This document shows, one piece after another, positions 9,089 to 18,375 of a DNA stretch of 64,000 bases. The number at the start of each line of letters is the position of its first letter. Position 1 is the first letter of the stretch. The translations under genes and the position numbers were made by a program. The stretch covers positions 8,804,001-8,868,000 of the forward strand of contig NZ_JADBEM010000001.1 in assembly GCF_014873875.1 (NCBI RefSeq), in the 5' to 3' direction. Below the pieces are notes generated by a model. The model was not told where the DNA came from. It saw nothing but the letters and a program-made list of their open reading frames with translations, and did not search any database. The DNA comes from Actinopolymorpha pittospori (GTDB taxonomy: Bacteria; Actinomycetota; Actinomycetes; Propionibacteriales; Actinopolymorphaceae).

Positions 9089-10150
9089 TCAGTAGGCCCG
9101 CTCACGGCGGCGTACGAGGGCGGCGTTCTTCTCCAGACGTACCCGTTCGGCCTCGTAGTCGGGCCGCGCCTCCAGCCACCGGGCGAGGACCTCCTGCTCG
9201 TCGACCCGGATCATGTCGTCGAGCACCACCACGGCGTCGGAATGCAGGTGGTCGACGAGCAGCGGGAACGCGGGATAGCGCGAGTGCCGGCCGGTGTCGG
9301 CGGGTGGGCCGTCGACGAAGAGCAACTCGATCCCGGCCAGGTCGTCCCAGGCCGAGCGGGCGTACCACTGGTAGGTCTCGCCGCCCAACTCGACCGGTTC
9401 CAGCGGGGCGTGGCGGATGTCCACGTATGCCCCGAGTTCGTGCCGCTCGACCATCGCCAGGGACGTCTCGACGTAGGACTCCTGGTGCTCGAGCGCGACG
9501 ACGCGGCCCTTGATCTCGAACCGGCGCAGCACCATCGCGAGCCACAACGTCGAAGCCCCGCTCCCGCACTCGACGATCAACGCGGGTTCCTGGCGCTCGA
9601 CGATGGAGGCGAGCAGCAACAACAGATCCGGGGAGGCCGCCCAACCGCGGGTCTGCGGCATCGGCCGGTCGACATCGCTCAGGGCGTAGAGGTTCTGCAG
9701 GGCCTCGATCTGCCGGAAGGTCACCAACAGGTCGACGGCGACACCCTTGCGGGTCCGGGTGATCACGTCCGCCGAGGCCTTCCGGACCAACGCATCGACC
9801 TCGGCGCGACTCAGGACGTCTCCGGAGAGCTTCCGGAGTTCGGATCGCACGGCCGCCATGTCCTCCGCGACCCCTGGCCCGATCCTCGCGATGTGCCCGA
9901 GCCGCTCGATCTGCTCGTCGAGCCGGACCGCCTGCCGGTCGAGCCGGGCCATCACCCGGCGGTGCTGACGGTGCGTCTGCACCAGGCCGGCGACGAGTGG
10001 CCCCAACGCCAGCAGCACCACCGTGATGCCGATGTCGACGCTGGCCAGCAGCGCGAACACGACCACCGCGCAGCACCAGGCGACCAGCGCCAGCACCACC
10101 CAGGACCTGCCCCAACCGCGTTTTCCACCGCGGCTGGACCCCGCTGTCAT
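9089..10150 (-). CDS. Membrane-linked class I SAM methyltransferase
   Basis: The 353-aa protein starts with a basic stretch and two adjacent membrane helices at ~14-52. A helical linker with EQIERLGHIARI and ELRKLSGDVLSRAEVDALV follows. A Methyltransf_24-type domain occupies ~180-340, with the SAM motif LIVECGSGASTLWLAM, the acidic strand VVALEHQ, LLFVDGPPADTG and AVVVLDDM. The substrate is unknown; the neighbours point to a sugar or glycan. Its ATG overlaps the stop of the upstream coiled-coil gene as ATGA, so the two are translationally coupled. The membrane anchor suggests action at the inner face of the membrane, where glycan precursors are built. Confidence 0.8.
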   Translation of the reverse strand: MTAGSSRGGKRGWGRSWVVLALVAWCCAVVVFALLASVDIGITVVLLALGPLVAGLVQTHRQHRRVMARLDRQAVRLDEQIERLGHIARIGPGVAEDMAAVRSELRKLSGDVLSRAEVDALVRKASADVITRTRKGVAVDLLVTFRQIEALQNLYALSDVDRPMPQTRGWAASPDLLLLLASIVERQEPALIVECGSGASTLWLAMVLRRFEIKGRVVALEHQESYVETSLAMVERHELGAYVDIRHAPLEPVELGGETYQWYARSAWDDLAGIELLFVDGPPADTGRHSRYPAFPLLVDHLHSDAVVVLDDMIRVDEQEVLARWLEARPDYEAERVRLEKNAALVRRRERAY

Positions 10151-11013
10151 CTGGCGCCTCGGCGCTCGAGCCGTCGGCGGACACCGGTCCGCAACTGCCA
10201 GTAGCGCAACGTGAGCGCGCCCAGTTTGGAGGCCTTGAGCCGGCTGTGCTGGCGCTCGAGTGTGCGGTGCTGACGCTCGAGCGAGGCGTACTTCTGCTCG
10301 GCGGAGGTCCGCGCCGCGGTCTCTGCGGCGAGCTCCCTCGTGAGCCGGGTGAGGTGGCCGAGCAGCGCGGTCTCGCTGTCGAAGCGGGCGTCGGCACTGG
10401 TCTCCTGCGACTCCGCCCGGCGCCGCCCCGTGACCTCGAGGGTGCGCGCCATCGTCTCGAGCCGTCCCAGGATGTCCGAACCACTGCCCGCGCGGTCGGC
10501 CCGCAGGACGGCGCACAGACGCCCGTCCAGGGTCGCGACACCAACCCACACCAACCCGGACAGGTCGACCGGGTCCGTCGGGTCGGTCGCCGCGAGCGGG
10601 CTCGACGTCGATGTCGCGGAGGTGTCGGCGAGGGTCGTCTCCGCGGGCAGCACCACGACGTTGCCGCCCGGGCGAACCTGCGTACGAGCCCGGCTCAGGG
10701 CGGTGACGCTGAGCGCCGGTCCGAGCGCGGGACCATCGACGACCACCGTGTCGTACGTCGTCGCGGCGGCCTCGTCGCCGGCCTCACCGGCTGGGGGATT
10801 TGTGGCGTTGTCGGAAGGGCGCGCGGTCAGAATCGCCACGGACGCCCGCTGGAACGGCAACGCCAGACCCGATGGGGCCGATCCGGTCGTGAGCACCAGA
10901 AGGTCGGAGCCCGACCATTCCGGTGTCGCCTCGACAAGATCCACCGACCGCGGCGCGGATTGTGGCACCTTCGTCCTCCTGCCACCGATTGACGCGACGA
11001 CCGCGCCAGACAT
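10147..11013 (-). CDS. Hypothetical protein with C-terminal coiled coil, glycan locus
   Basis: I do not recognise the family. The 288-aa product has an alpha/beta-looking N-terminal two-thirds, with strand-like LLVLTTG, TVVVDGP and NVVVLPAE, but no full Walker or SAM motif. Residues ~215-270 form a heptad-rich coiled coil, including ARTSAEQKYASLERQHRTLE. The end is very basic (RRRLERRGAR). The ATG at 11013 has AGGTGG seven bases upstream. It is coupled to the membrane methyltransferase by a 4-nt overlap and diverges from the fused glycosyltransferase. Many glycosyltransferase clusters contain a coiled-coil partner that scaffolds or measures chain length; that role here is only inference. Confidence 0.65.
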   Translation of the reverse strand: MSGAVVASIGGRRTKVPQSAPRSVDLVEATPEWSGSDLLVLTTGSAPSGLALPFQRASVAILTARPSDNATNPPAGEAGDEAAATTYDTVVVDGPALGPALSVTALSRARTQVRPGGNVVVLPAETTLADTSATSTSSPLAATDPTDPVDLSGLVWVGVATLDGRLCAVLRADRAGSGSDILGRLETMARTLEVTGRRRAESQETSADARFDSETALLGHLTRLTRELAAETAARTSAEQKYASLERQHRTLERQHSRLKASKLGALTLRYWQLRTGVRRRLERRGAR

Positions 11014-11190
11014 TAGCCAACCACCTTACGGACATCCATCCGCAGGCCCGCCAACAAGTTGATAACGTACGCCCGCGACGCCAGGCGCCGGCGTACAAGC
11101 AGGTCCGCGCCCCCGGTCCAGGCATATGGGAGTGTGGACGCCGGTGCCGGCCGGGTCAATTACCCGCGCCGCCAATTCAAGGGGAAACAA

Positions 11191-13380
11191 GTGGTGAACG
11201 AGAAGCCGACACAGGGCGACAGCCATCCCGTGAACGTCGGCGACCGCCCCTGGCAGGCGCACTCGGAGGAACGCGCGGTCGACGAGTCGGTGGTCGCGGC
11301 CTGGAGCGAGGCTCTCGCACAACTTCGGTCCGCGAGCGACCAGACCTCCGCCGCCTCCCGTCCCGCTCCCCTCTCGCGCGGACTGACCCTGGTGGTGTCG
11401 GCCGTACCCGGCGACGACCTCGCGGGCTGCCTCGACGCCGTCGCGCACCAGTCGCTCGCACCGGACCACTACGACGTCCTGGTCGTGGTCGACGGACCCG
11501 TCGCCGCCGTCGAGCCGGCTCTTCACGGCCTCACCGCGGCGGGGGTGAGCGTGCGGGTCATGCAGGCCGCGCCGGGCATGCTGCGCGCCCGCGACGCGGG
11601 CCTGGCCGCCTCCCGACGTCAGCTCACCGGTTTCCTGGCCGCCGGCGACCGGATCGGGCCTGACTATCTCGACCGCATGGTCGCCGCGGCCGATCCCGCC
11701 TCGGTGATCCTGGCGACCGGCGCGGAGAACGCCCAGGCCGAGGCGACGCTGCCGACGACGGTCACGGGCACGGTCGTGCCGACCGCGCTGGCCCGCCGCG
11801 CGAGCGCCGACGATGCGTCAGACGGCCACGACGACGTGGTCTTCCTCGCCACGTTGCTCACGACGTACGGCTGCGAAGCCCGACCAGTGCCGCTCACGGG
11901 TCCGGCCGCGTACCACCAGGACCCGAACGTCGGTAGCGGTGCGGACAGCCGGGCCATCGACCAGGGTCCGGACGACTTCGACATCCGGGTCATGGGCCCG
12001 ATGAGCGTCCTGCGCTCCCTGGACGGCCTGAGTCGGGGGTGTTCACCCAGCACCCTCGCCCTGGTGCGCGCCCACATCGACACCGAGGTCGACCGGATCA
12101 ACGCCCACCTGCGCGCCCACCCCGACGACCATGGGCGGGTGGTCGAACTCCTCGACGCCCACGGCTTCGACTACTTCCCCTACGAGCGCCTCAACCGCGG
12201 CCGGGCCCGCGCGCTCGCCGTGGCCTACTGCTTCGCGCCGTACAACGACACGAGCGCCATCGTGATGGCCAAGCGTGTGCGCGACCGTCAAGACATCGTT
12301 GACGCGGTGTTCAACGTCATGGACGGCAAGCGGGAGAAGGATCCGAGCATCCGTCGGGTCAGCGGACCCTACGTCGAGAACGAGATCGCCGTCGACACTC
12401 CGACGTACTTCTCCAACTGGGCGTCGATCGAGGCATTCCGCGAGCTCGGCCTCGAGCGCATCGCCGAGATCGAACGCGTGAAGGGCCCCTACGAACGCGT
12501 CTACAGCCGCGTGATGTGGACCGCCTCCCACTTCCTCGCGGCCGCCTACAAGATGCGCAACTCCGCGACGACCTGGACGGCGGAGTTCTCCGACCCCGCC
12601 GCACGGGACGTGCAGGGCGAGGTGCGGAGTGCACCTCTGTCCGAGAGTGCGTTCCTGGACGAGGTACGCGCCGAGGTCCGCCGGCGTGGGCTCCCCCTCC
12701 TGGTGTCCGACAACGTGCTGGACTGGTGTGAGTACATCGCCTACGTCTTCGCCGACCGGGTCGTCTTCACCAACCCCAACCAGCTCGAGTACATGCTGAG
12801 CTACGCGCCGGTCCCGGAGGCCGCCGCGCTCGCGCGGGAGAAGGCGGTCATCTCCCCGCACCCGACCCTTCCGCCGGCCTTCTACTCGATGGTCGAGCAG
12901 TCCTACCCGCTGGACGCTTCGCTCGTCCACCTCGCCTATTTCGGCAACTTCTACGCGACCCGCGGCCTCGGTGACGTGCTGACCGCGCTGGCCGGACTCG
13001 AGCCCTCGATCCGCGATCGGATCCGGCTCCACGTCTTCACGGGCAAGGCCACCGAACTACGCAAGCACATGGACGAGTTGGGCATCGCCGACCTCGTGGT
13101 GATCAACCCGTTCGTGCGGTTCCTCGCGTTCCTCAACATGGCCTCGAAGTTCGACTGCCTCATCGTCAACGACGCCGTGACGGCCGACAAGCATGCCCGC
13201 AACCCCTACCTGCCGTCGAAGTGGAGCGACTACGCCGGCAGCGGGCGGCCGGTCTGGGGGCTCGTCGAGGCGGGCAGTCCGTTGAGCACCCAGCCGCTGC
13301 ACCACGCCTCGCCGGTCGGCGACATCGCCGCCGCCCAGGACGTGCTCCGCAAGCTCGCCGCCATCGCGGACGCCCGGTAG
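11191..13380 (+). CDS. Bifunctional-looking GT2-GT4 glycosyltransferase
   Basis: The 729-aa protein combines two glycosyltransferase folds. Residues ~60-240 resemble GT-A family 2: a nucleotide-binding start (LTLVVSAVPGDDLAGCLDAV), YDVLVVVDGP, MLRARDAGLAASRRQLTGFL, with AAGD where a DxD would be. The middle (~290-560) is helical and unassigned. Residues ~575-729 look like the donor half of a GT-B family 4 enzyme (HLAYFGNFYATRGLGDVLTAL, then LRLHVFTG-like strands). The GTG at 11191 has AAGGGG six bases upstream; a second GTG follows at once. Together with the two large GTs downstream it suggests synthesis of a cell-wall or capsular glycan. The sugar specificities cannot be read from sequence. 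Confidence 0.75.
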   Translation: MVNEKPTQGDSHPVNVGDRPWQAHSEERAVDESVVAAWSEALAQLRSASDQTSAASRPAPLSRGLTLVVSAVPGDDLAGCLDAVAHQSLAPDHYDVLVVVDGPVAAVEPALHGLTAAGVSVRVMQAAPGMLRARDAGLAASRRQLTGFLAAGDRIGPDYLDRMVAAADPASVILATGAENAQAEATLPTTVTGTVVPTALARRASADDASDGHDDVVFLATLLTTYGCEARPVPLTGPAAYHQDPNVGSGADSRAIDQGPDDFDIRVMGPMSVLRSLDGLSRGCSPSTLALVRAHIDTEVDRINAHLRAHPDDHGRVVELLDAHGFDYFPYERLNRGRARALAVAYCFAPYNDTSAIVMAKRVRDRQDIVDAVFNVMDGKREKDPSIRRVSGPYVENEIAVDTPTYFSNWASIEAFRELGLERIAEIERVKGPYERVYSRVMWTASHFLAAAYKMRNSATTWTAEFSDPAARDVQGEVRSAPLSESAFLDEVRAEVRRRGLPLLVSDNVLDWCEYIAYVFADRVVFTNPNQLEYMLSYAPVPEAAALAREKAVISPHPTLPPAFYSMVEQSYPLDASLVHLAYFGNFYATRGLGDVLTALAGLEPSIRDRIRLHVFTGKATELRKHMDELGIADLVVINPFVRFLAFLNMASKFDCLIVNDAVTADKHARNPYLPSKWSDYAGSGRPVWGLVEAGSPLSTQPLHHASPVGDIAAAQDVLRKLAAIADAR

Positions 13381-13404
13381 CCACCTACCGCCGTCCGCCG
13401 GCGT

Positions 13405-13436
13405 GGCGGTGTCCTACGCGTGACGACAACACCGCC
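13405..13436. terminator. Bidirectional hairpin between convergent glycosyltransferase genes
   Basis: GGCGGTGT at 13405-13412 pairs with ACACCGCC at 13429-13436 across a 16-nt loop. It sits between the stop codons of the GT2-GT4 gene (plus) and the first large GT gene (minus). No T-tract follows. Confidence 0.5.
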
Positions 13437-13486
13437 GTCCCGGCATTGACGACGACAACGCCGCCGACGTGGATGCGGGGCGTCGC

Positions 13487-15649
13487 TCACTCGCCGAGCA
13501 GGACGGCGCGGAAGTGGGGCTCGACGACCGACCAGTCGAAGTTGGCGACGACGTGTCGGCGGGCCGCCGCTCCCTCCGCGTCGCGGCGTTCCGGGTCGGC
13601 GAAGGCCAGGATCCGTTCGACCGCTTCCTCCGGGCGCTCGACCACCCACTCGGTCGGGAACACTCCACGGGCGCCCTCGTAGGACGCGTACATCGGCCAG
13701 TCGCGCATGATCGGTACGGCTCCGGAGGCCGCGCCCTCGGTCGGGCCGACCGGGAATCCTTCGCGTCGGCTCGCGCTGATGACGAACCCGGCGTCACGCA
13801 ACACCTCGGGCAGATCAGTGGTGTAGCCGACGTAGACCAGCCCGTCACGAACGTCGTCGGCCGCGGCTCGCTCGCGGAACTCCTCGCGGTAGGCCATCGC
13901 GCCGGCGTGGGCCCGGGCGTTGAAGTCCCGGCCGATCAGCAACAACCGCCAGCGCGGATCGGTGGCCCGCAGCTGGGACAGCACGTCCAGCGTCCACAGC
14001 GGATCCTTCACCCGCTGTGCCCAGCCCACCATCGCGAGCGTCCGCTCGGCACCGGGTCGCTTCGCCAGACCGAACCGCTCCAGCCGCATCTCGTTCGGCA
14101 CCACGTGGCGACCGGGCACGGCGGCGAGTTCGGGGACGGCCCGCTCCAGCAGTTGGCGTACGTGACCGCCGACGAAGATGACGTCGGACACCCGGGACCA
14201 GTCGATCATGTGCGGCTGATGGGAGATCGCTTCCAGGCTGTGTACCCGGACCACGATCCGCGCGGCCGCCGGCGCGTGCATCGTCACCCACAACGCCGCG
14301 TTGTCGCACCAGTCGACGAAGATCGTGTCGGCCCAGCTCAACAGGTCGCTGTCGGCCTGCGCGGGCGCCGGGAACTCCCGGCCCACTCCGTAGGCGAGCC
14401 GGTCCGTGATCAGCGTGGCTCGCTGGTTGCGCCGCGAGACGCCGGGCTCGCGCAGGTTGAGCACTCGTAGTTCGACGTCTGGTTCCTCGGCCAGTGCGCT
14501 GATGATGCCCTGGGTGAAGTGGGGGTAGTCACCGGGAACGACGAGCACGCGGTGTGGCGCCGGTGACCCGGGCAGCCGCGGCGGCGGGGACGCTGCCGCG
14601 GGAACGCCGGTGCGTTCCGGGCTGTCGGGATCCGCCAGGACGCCGGCCATCGCCCCGGCCGGCGCCCGTAGCGCCCGGAACGTGAGCGACTCCCGCAGCG
14701 GCGCCAGGAAGCCCACCGGGTCGCTGACCAGCGGACTCTCCAGGACGTCCGCGTGCAGCTCCCGGTTGAGCACGGCCTCGATGGCCTGGACGACCATGTC
14801 GGCGACGGCCGGAAGGTCTCCCGCGCGGAGCGCCTCGTCGGCGTGGGCCAGCAGCTCCCGGACGGAGGCGGCGAGTTCGTCGGCCGGATAGCCACCGGCG
14901 GCGATCTGGTTGGCGACGAGCGCCACCCGCAGCGCTGCGTGGACGGCCGGTGACAGGTCGAGGCCCAGGGCCGAATGGGCGACCGCCTCGGCCGCCTCGA
15001 ACGCGTGTGCACGACGCAGGGCGTGGACGATCGGGAGCGCCTCGGCCACGAGTTCGTGCAGCCGCGGCTCGTCCGGGGCCGCGGCCACCCGTCCCCAGGC
15101 GGCCACCACCTCCTCGGCCGTGGTGCGGTCCAGACCGCTTCGCAGCAGCCGCCGCAGCGGGACGGTGGCGGCGAGCTGGGCGACGATCGCGTCGAAGGAC
15201 GTGTCACTCGCGCTGAGCCTGACCGCGCCCTTGTTGTGCGCCGCAGCGCGCTCGGCCGCCGGTGCTGCTGCCGCGTCGGCCGCGACGATCAGGTCTGCCC
15301 TGGTGGCGCGGCGCCGGATCCACGGGTCGTACTTCGCCAGCAGCCACGCGCGGCGCTCGGGACGCGCCACTCGAGCCCAGCCGCGCACGACCGCGTTGCG
15401 TGCCACGACCCGCGCCCAGCGCTTGGAGAAGCGGGGCGGCGCCACGCCGTCGCGGCGGCCGCTGAGGCTCATCCGGAGGACGCGGGTTTCGGCGACCTGC
15501 CCGTCCAGGGCCTCGTCGAGATCGGCAGAGTCCCCCGAGGCGGTCGTGGCGACGCGCACGGTCAGTCCCGCGGAGCCGAGTCGTTCGACCAGCCCCACCA
15601 GACGCGGGGTGTTGCCCCGGTCACCGACAATGAGCAGCACCTCGGTCAT
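13487..15649 (-). CDS. Large GT4-type glycosyltransferase, paralog A
   Basis: The 720-aa protein has an unassigned N-terminal half: a Rossmann-like start (EVLLIVGDRGNTPRLVGLVERL) and helical repeats to ~330. A GT-B family 4 domain follows from ~363 to the end, with VLVVPGDYPHFTQGIISAL, VVRVHSLEAIS, LAMVGWAQRVKDPLWTLDVL, LLLIGRDF, and the donor-site segment SASRREGFPVGPTEGAASG. The ATG at 15649 is chosen because paralog B starts at the same point; its ribosome site is weak. The catalytic half is nearly identical in DNA to paralog B, while the N-terminal half differs more. This fits duplication and then divergence of acceptor or partner specificity. Confidence 0.8.
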   Translation of the reverse strand: MTEVLLIVGDRGNTPRLVGLVERLGSAGLTVRVATTASGDSADLDEALDGQVAETRVLRMSLSGRRDGVAPPRFSKRWARVVARNAVVRGWARVARPERRAWLLAKYDPWIRRRATRADLIVAADAAAAPAAERAAAHNKGAVRLSASDTSFDAIVAQLAATVPLRRLLRSGLDRTTAEEVVAAWGRVAAAPDEPRLHELVAEALPIVHALRRAHAFEAAEAVAHSALGLDLSPAVHAALRVALVANQIAAGGYPADELAASVRELLAHADEALRAGDLPAVADMVVQAIEAVLNRELHADVLESPLVSDPVGFLAPLRESLTFRALRAPAGAMAGVLADPDSPERTGVPAAASPPPRLPGSPAPHRVLVVPGDYPHFTQGIISALAEEPDVELRVLNLREPGVSRRNQRATLITDRLAYGVGREFPAPAQADSDLLSWADTIFVDWCDNAALWVTMHAPAAARIVVRVHSLEAISHQPHMIDWSRVSDVIFVGGHVRQLLERAVPELAAVPGRHVVPNEMRLERFGLAKRPGAERTLAMVGWAQRVKDPLWTLDVLSQLRATDPRWRLLLIGRDFNARAHAGAMAYREEFRERAAADDVRDGLVYVGYTTDLPEVLRDAGFVISASRREGFPVGPTEGAASGAVPIMRDWPMYASYEGARGVFPTEWVVERPEEAVERILAFADPERRDAEGAAARRHVVANFDWSVVEPHFRAVLLGE

Positions 15650-16146
15650 AAAACGCCACAAACCTCACGTCGTGGTCCTACGCCATTGCTGCGGTCGCCG
15701 CCGGCTCGGACGTCTCCAATGCCCGCCGGATCGGCCACCACACGTCGGATCGACACCCGCGGGCGTTCTTTCGGGGGGCAGACTATAGGCCAGGCCCGAG
15801 AGCGGGTCGCATTAGGAGACCGTGTCCATGCGGCGTACGACCGCGGTCGGCTCGGATCACGCCCGCGTCGACAGCGTGGACGGAGATCTCCGCACCGAGG
15901 CGAACTGACGGCAAACCCTGGCTGACCTGGTGCTTGACGAAACTGAGCCGCGCATCGTCAAGACATCGTTGACGAGATGCCCGGGGACGTCGGCGACACG
16001 CCACGCGCCGCCGGCGAGGACGCCGGATTCGGACCCAGGCCACGTAGTCGGCGGGTCTCACTTCGTGAACACGCCACTGGACCGCGTCGCCACCCGGGCG
16101 AGTCGCCCGGCAGCCCACTCGCCCGAAGGGACTCCTCGAACCGTCC
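15650..16146. other. Gene-free spacer between the two paralogous glycosyltransferases
   Basis: This 497-bp spacer shows no credible gene on either strand. At 15955-15975 it holds an inverted repeat with seven-base arms, TCGTCAA and TTGACGA, around GACATCG. Its central 19 bases also occur exactly in the GT2-GT4 gene. The spacer should contain the promoter of paralog A, but I see no clear -35/-10 pair. Confidence 0.6.
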
Positions 16147-18375
16147 TCATTCGCCGAGCAGGACCGTGCGAAACTGCGGCTCGACGACCGACCAGTCGAA
16201 GTTCTTGACGACGTGCCCACGAGCGGCGGCACCCTCCATGGCCCAGCGTTCCGGGTCGGCGAAGGCCAGGATCCGTTCGACCGCCTCCTCCGGGCGCTCG
16301 ACCACCCACTCGGCGGGGAAGATGCTGCGTGCCCCCGAGTAGGAGGCGTAGATCGGCCAGTCGCGCACAACCGGAACCGCGGCGGACGCGGCGCCCTCCA
16401 CAGCGCCGACACCGAAGCTCTCCCGTCGGCTCGCGCTGATGACGAACCCGGCGTCCCGCAACACCTCGGGCAGGTCGGTGGTGTAGTCGACGTAGACCAG
16501 CCCGTCACGGACGTCGTCGGCGGCCGCCCGCTCGCGGAACTCCTCGCGGTAGGCCATCGCGCCGGCGTGGGCCCGGGCGTTGAAGTCCCGGCCGATCAGC
16601 AGCAGCCGCCAGCGCGGGTCGGTGGCCCGCAGTTGGGACAGCACGTCCAGGGTCCACAGCGGGTCCTTCACCCGCTGTGCCCAGCCGACCATCGCGAGCG
16701 TTCGCTCCGCACCCGGTCGTTTGGGGAGCCCGAACCGCTCCAGCCGCATCTCGTTCGGCACCACATGGCGACCGGGCACGGCGGCGAGTTCGGGTACCGC
16801 GTTCTCCAACAACCGGCGGACGTGATCACCCACGAAGATGACCTCCGCCACCCGCGACCAGTCGATCATGTGCGGCTGGTGCGAGATCGCTTCCAGACTG
16901 TGCACCCGGACCACGATCCGCGCCGTCGCCGGCGCGTGCAGGGTGACCCACAGCGCCGCGTTGTCGCACCAGTCGACGAAGATCGTGTCGGCCCAGTTCA
17001 GCAGGTCGCTGTCGGCCTGTGCGGGCTCCGGGAAGTCCCGGCCCACGGCGTCGGACAGCCGGTCCATGACGAGCATGCCGCGCTGGTAACGCCGCAGGAC
17101 GCCGGGCTCGCGCAGGCTGAGCACCCGCACCTCGAGGTCCGGCTCCTCGGCCAGCGCGCTGATGATGCCCTGGGTGAAGTGGGGGTAGTCACCGGGAACG
17201 ACGAGCACCCGGTGCGGCGCCCGTGACCCCGGCACCCTGGTCGACCGCTGGTCGACCGTGGGCGCCGTGGCGCGGTCGGGCCCGCCGGACGACCTACCGG
17301 ACGACGTGGCTGGCGACGTGGTGGGCGAGGCGGGGGACGGCGCGGGGGACGCCGTCAGCACGCCGGCCATCGACCCCGACGGCGCCCGCAGCGCCCGGAA
17401 CGTGAGCGACTCCCGCAGCGGAGCCAGGAAGCCCACCGGGTCGGCGACCAACGGGCTCTCGAGAACGTCCGCGTGCAGTTCCCGGTGCAGGGCCGCGTCG
17501 ATGGAGTGGAGGGTCAGGTCGGTGCCCGTCCGCAGGTCACCGGCACGAAGCGCCCGGTCCGCGTACTCCAACAGTCCCCGCACCGAGCTGGCCAGCGCCT
17601 CGGCGGGATAGCCGCCGGCAGCGATCTGGTTCGTGACGAGCTCCACCCGCAGCGCGGCGAGTTCGGCGGACGGCAGGTCGAGGCCCAGCGCCGCCCGCGC
17701 GACGGACTCGCCCGCGTCGAAGGCATGCGCGCGCCGCAGTGTGCGTGCGATCGGGAGCCCCTTTCCCGCGAGCTCCCGCAACCGCGGTGCCATCGGATGG
17801 GCGGCGACGTACTCCCACGCCGCCACCACCTCCTGCGCGCTCGTGCGGCTCAGACCGCTGCGCAGCAGGCGCTGCAGCGGAACCATCGCGGTGAACTGAG
17901 CGAGGACGGCGTCCAGGGCCGCGTCGTCCGCACCCAGGCGGGCAGCGCCGTCGTTGTGCGTCGCCGCCAGCTCACTGGCGCGTGTGGCGGCCGGGTCGGC
18001 CGCCACGATCAGGTCTGCCCTGGTGGCGCGGCGCCGAATCCAGGGGTCGAACTTCGCCAACAACCACGCGCGGCGCTCCGGACTGCCCGTTCGAACCCAG
18101 CCGCGCACGACCGCGTTGCGCGCGACGATCCGCGCCCATCGCCTGGAGAAGCGTCGTGGTGCGACGCCGTTGCGCCGGCCGCTCAGGCTCATCTGGAGCA
18201 CCCGGCTCTCGGCGACGTGCCCGTCCAGGGCCTCGTCGACCTCCGCGGCGCGTGCCGAGGCGGATACCGCGAGTGCGACTCGCACCGTCAGTCCCGCATC
18301 GCCGAACCGTTCGATCAGCCCCACCAAGCGGGGAACATCATCCTGGGCAACGACAATGAGTAGGACCTCGGCCAT
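16147..18375 (-). CDS. Large GT4-type glycosyltransferase, paralog B
   Basis: The 742-aa product has the same layout as paralog A. The start is Rossmann-like (AEVLLIVVAQDDVPRLVGLIERF), then a helical middle, a Ser/Pro/Thr-rich linker at ~345-385, and a GT-B family 4 domain from ~387 (VLVVPGDYPHFTQGIISAL, VVRVHSLEAIS, MVGWAQRVKDPLW). The donor-site loop differs from A: SASRRESFGVGAVEGAASA in place of REGFPVGPTEGAASG. Its linker is longer than in A. The ATG at 18375 has GGGG some 12 bases upstream. The differences in the donor-site loop next to near-identical flanks hint at a change of sugar donor. No signal peptide or membrane helix is seen. Confidence 0.8.
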   Translation of the reverse strand: MAEVLLIVVAQDDVPRLVGLIERFGDAGLTVRVALAVSASARAAEVDEALDGHVAESRVLQMSLSGRRNGVAPRRFSRRWARIVARNAVVRGWVRTGSPERRAWLLAKFDPWIRRRATRADLIVAADPAATRASELAATHNDGAARLGADDAALDAVLAQFTAMVPLQRLLRSGLSRTSAQEVVAAWEYVAAHPMAPRLRELAGKGLPIARTLRRAHAFDAGESVARAALGLDLPSAELAALRVELVTNQIAAGGYPAEALASSVRGLLEYADRALRAGDLRTGTDLTLHSIDAALHRELHADVLESPLVADPVGFLAPLRESLTFRALRAPSGSMAGVLTASPAPSPASPTTSPATSSGRSSGGPDRATAPTVDQRSTRVPGSRAPHRVLVVPGDYPHFTQGIISALAEEPDLEVRVLSLREPGVLRRYQRGMLVMDRLSDAVGRDFPEPAQADSDLLNWADTIFVDWCDNAALWVTLHAPATARIVVRVHSLEAISHQPHMIDWSRVAEVIFVGDHVRRLLENAVPELAAVPGRHVVPNEMRLERFGLPKRPGAERTLAMVGWAQRVKDPLWTLDVLSQLRATDPRWRLLLIGRDFNARAHAGAMAYREEFRERAAADDVRDGLVYVDYTTDLPEVLRDAGFVISASRRESFGVGAVEGAASAAVPVVRDWPIYASYSGARSIFPAEWVVERPEEAVERILAFADPERWAMEGAAARGHVVKNFDWSVVEPQFRTVLLGE

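Noticed and set aside
15977..16342. 121-codon plus-strand ORF in the inter-GT spacer
   Set aside because: Its second half is antisense to the GT4 gene and the first half has no homology sign.
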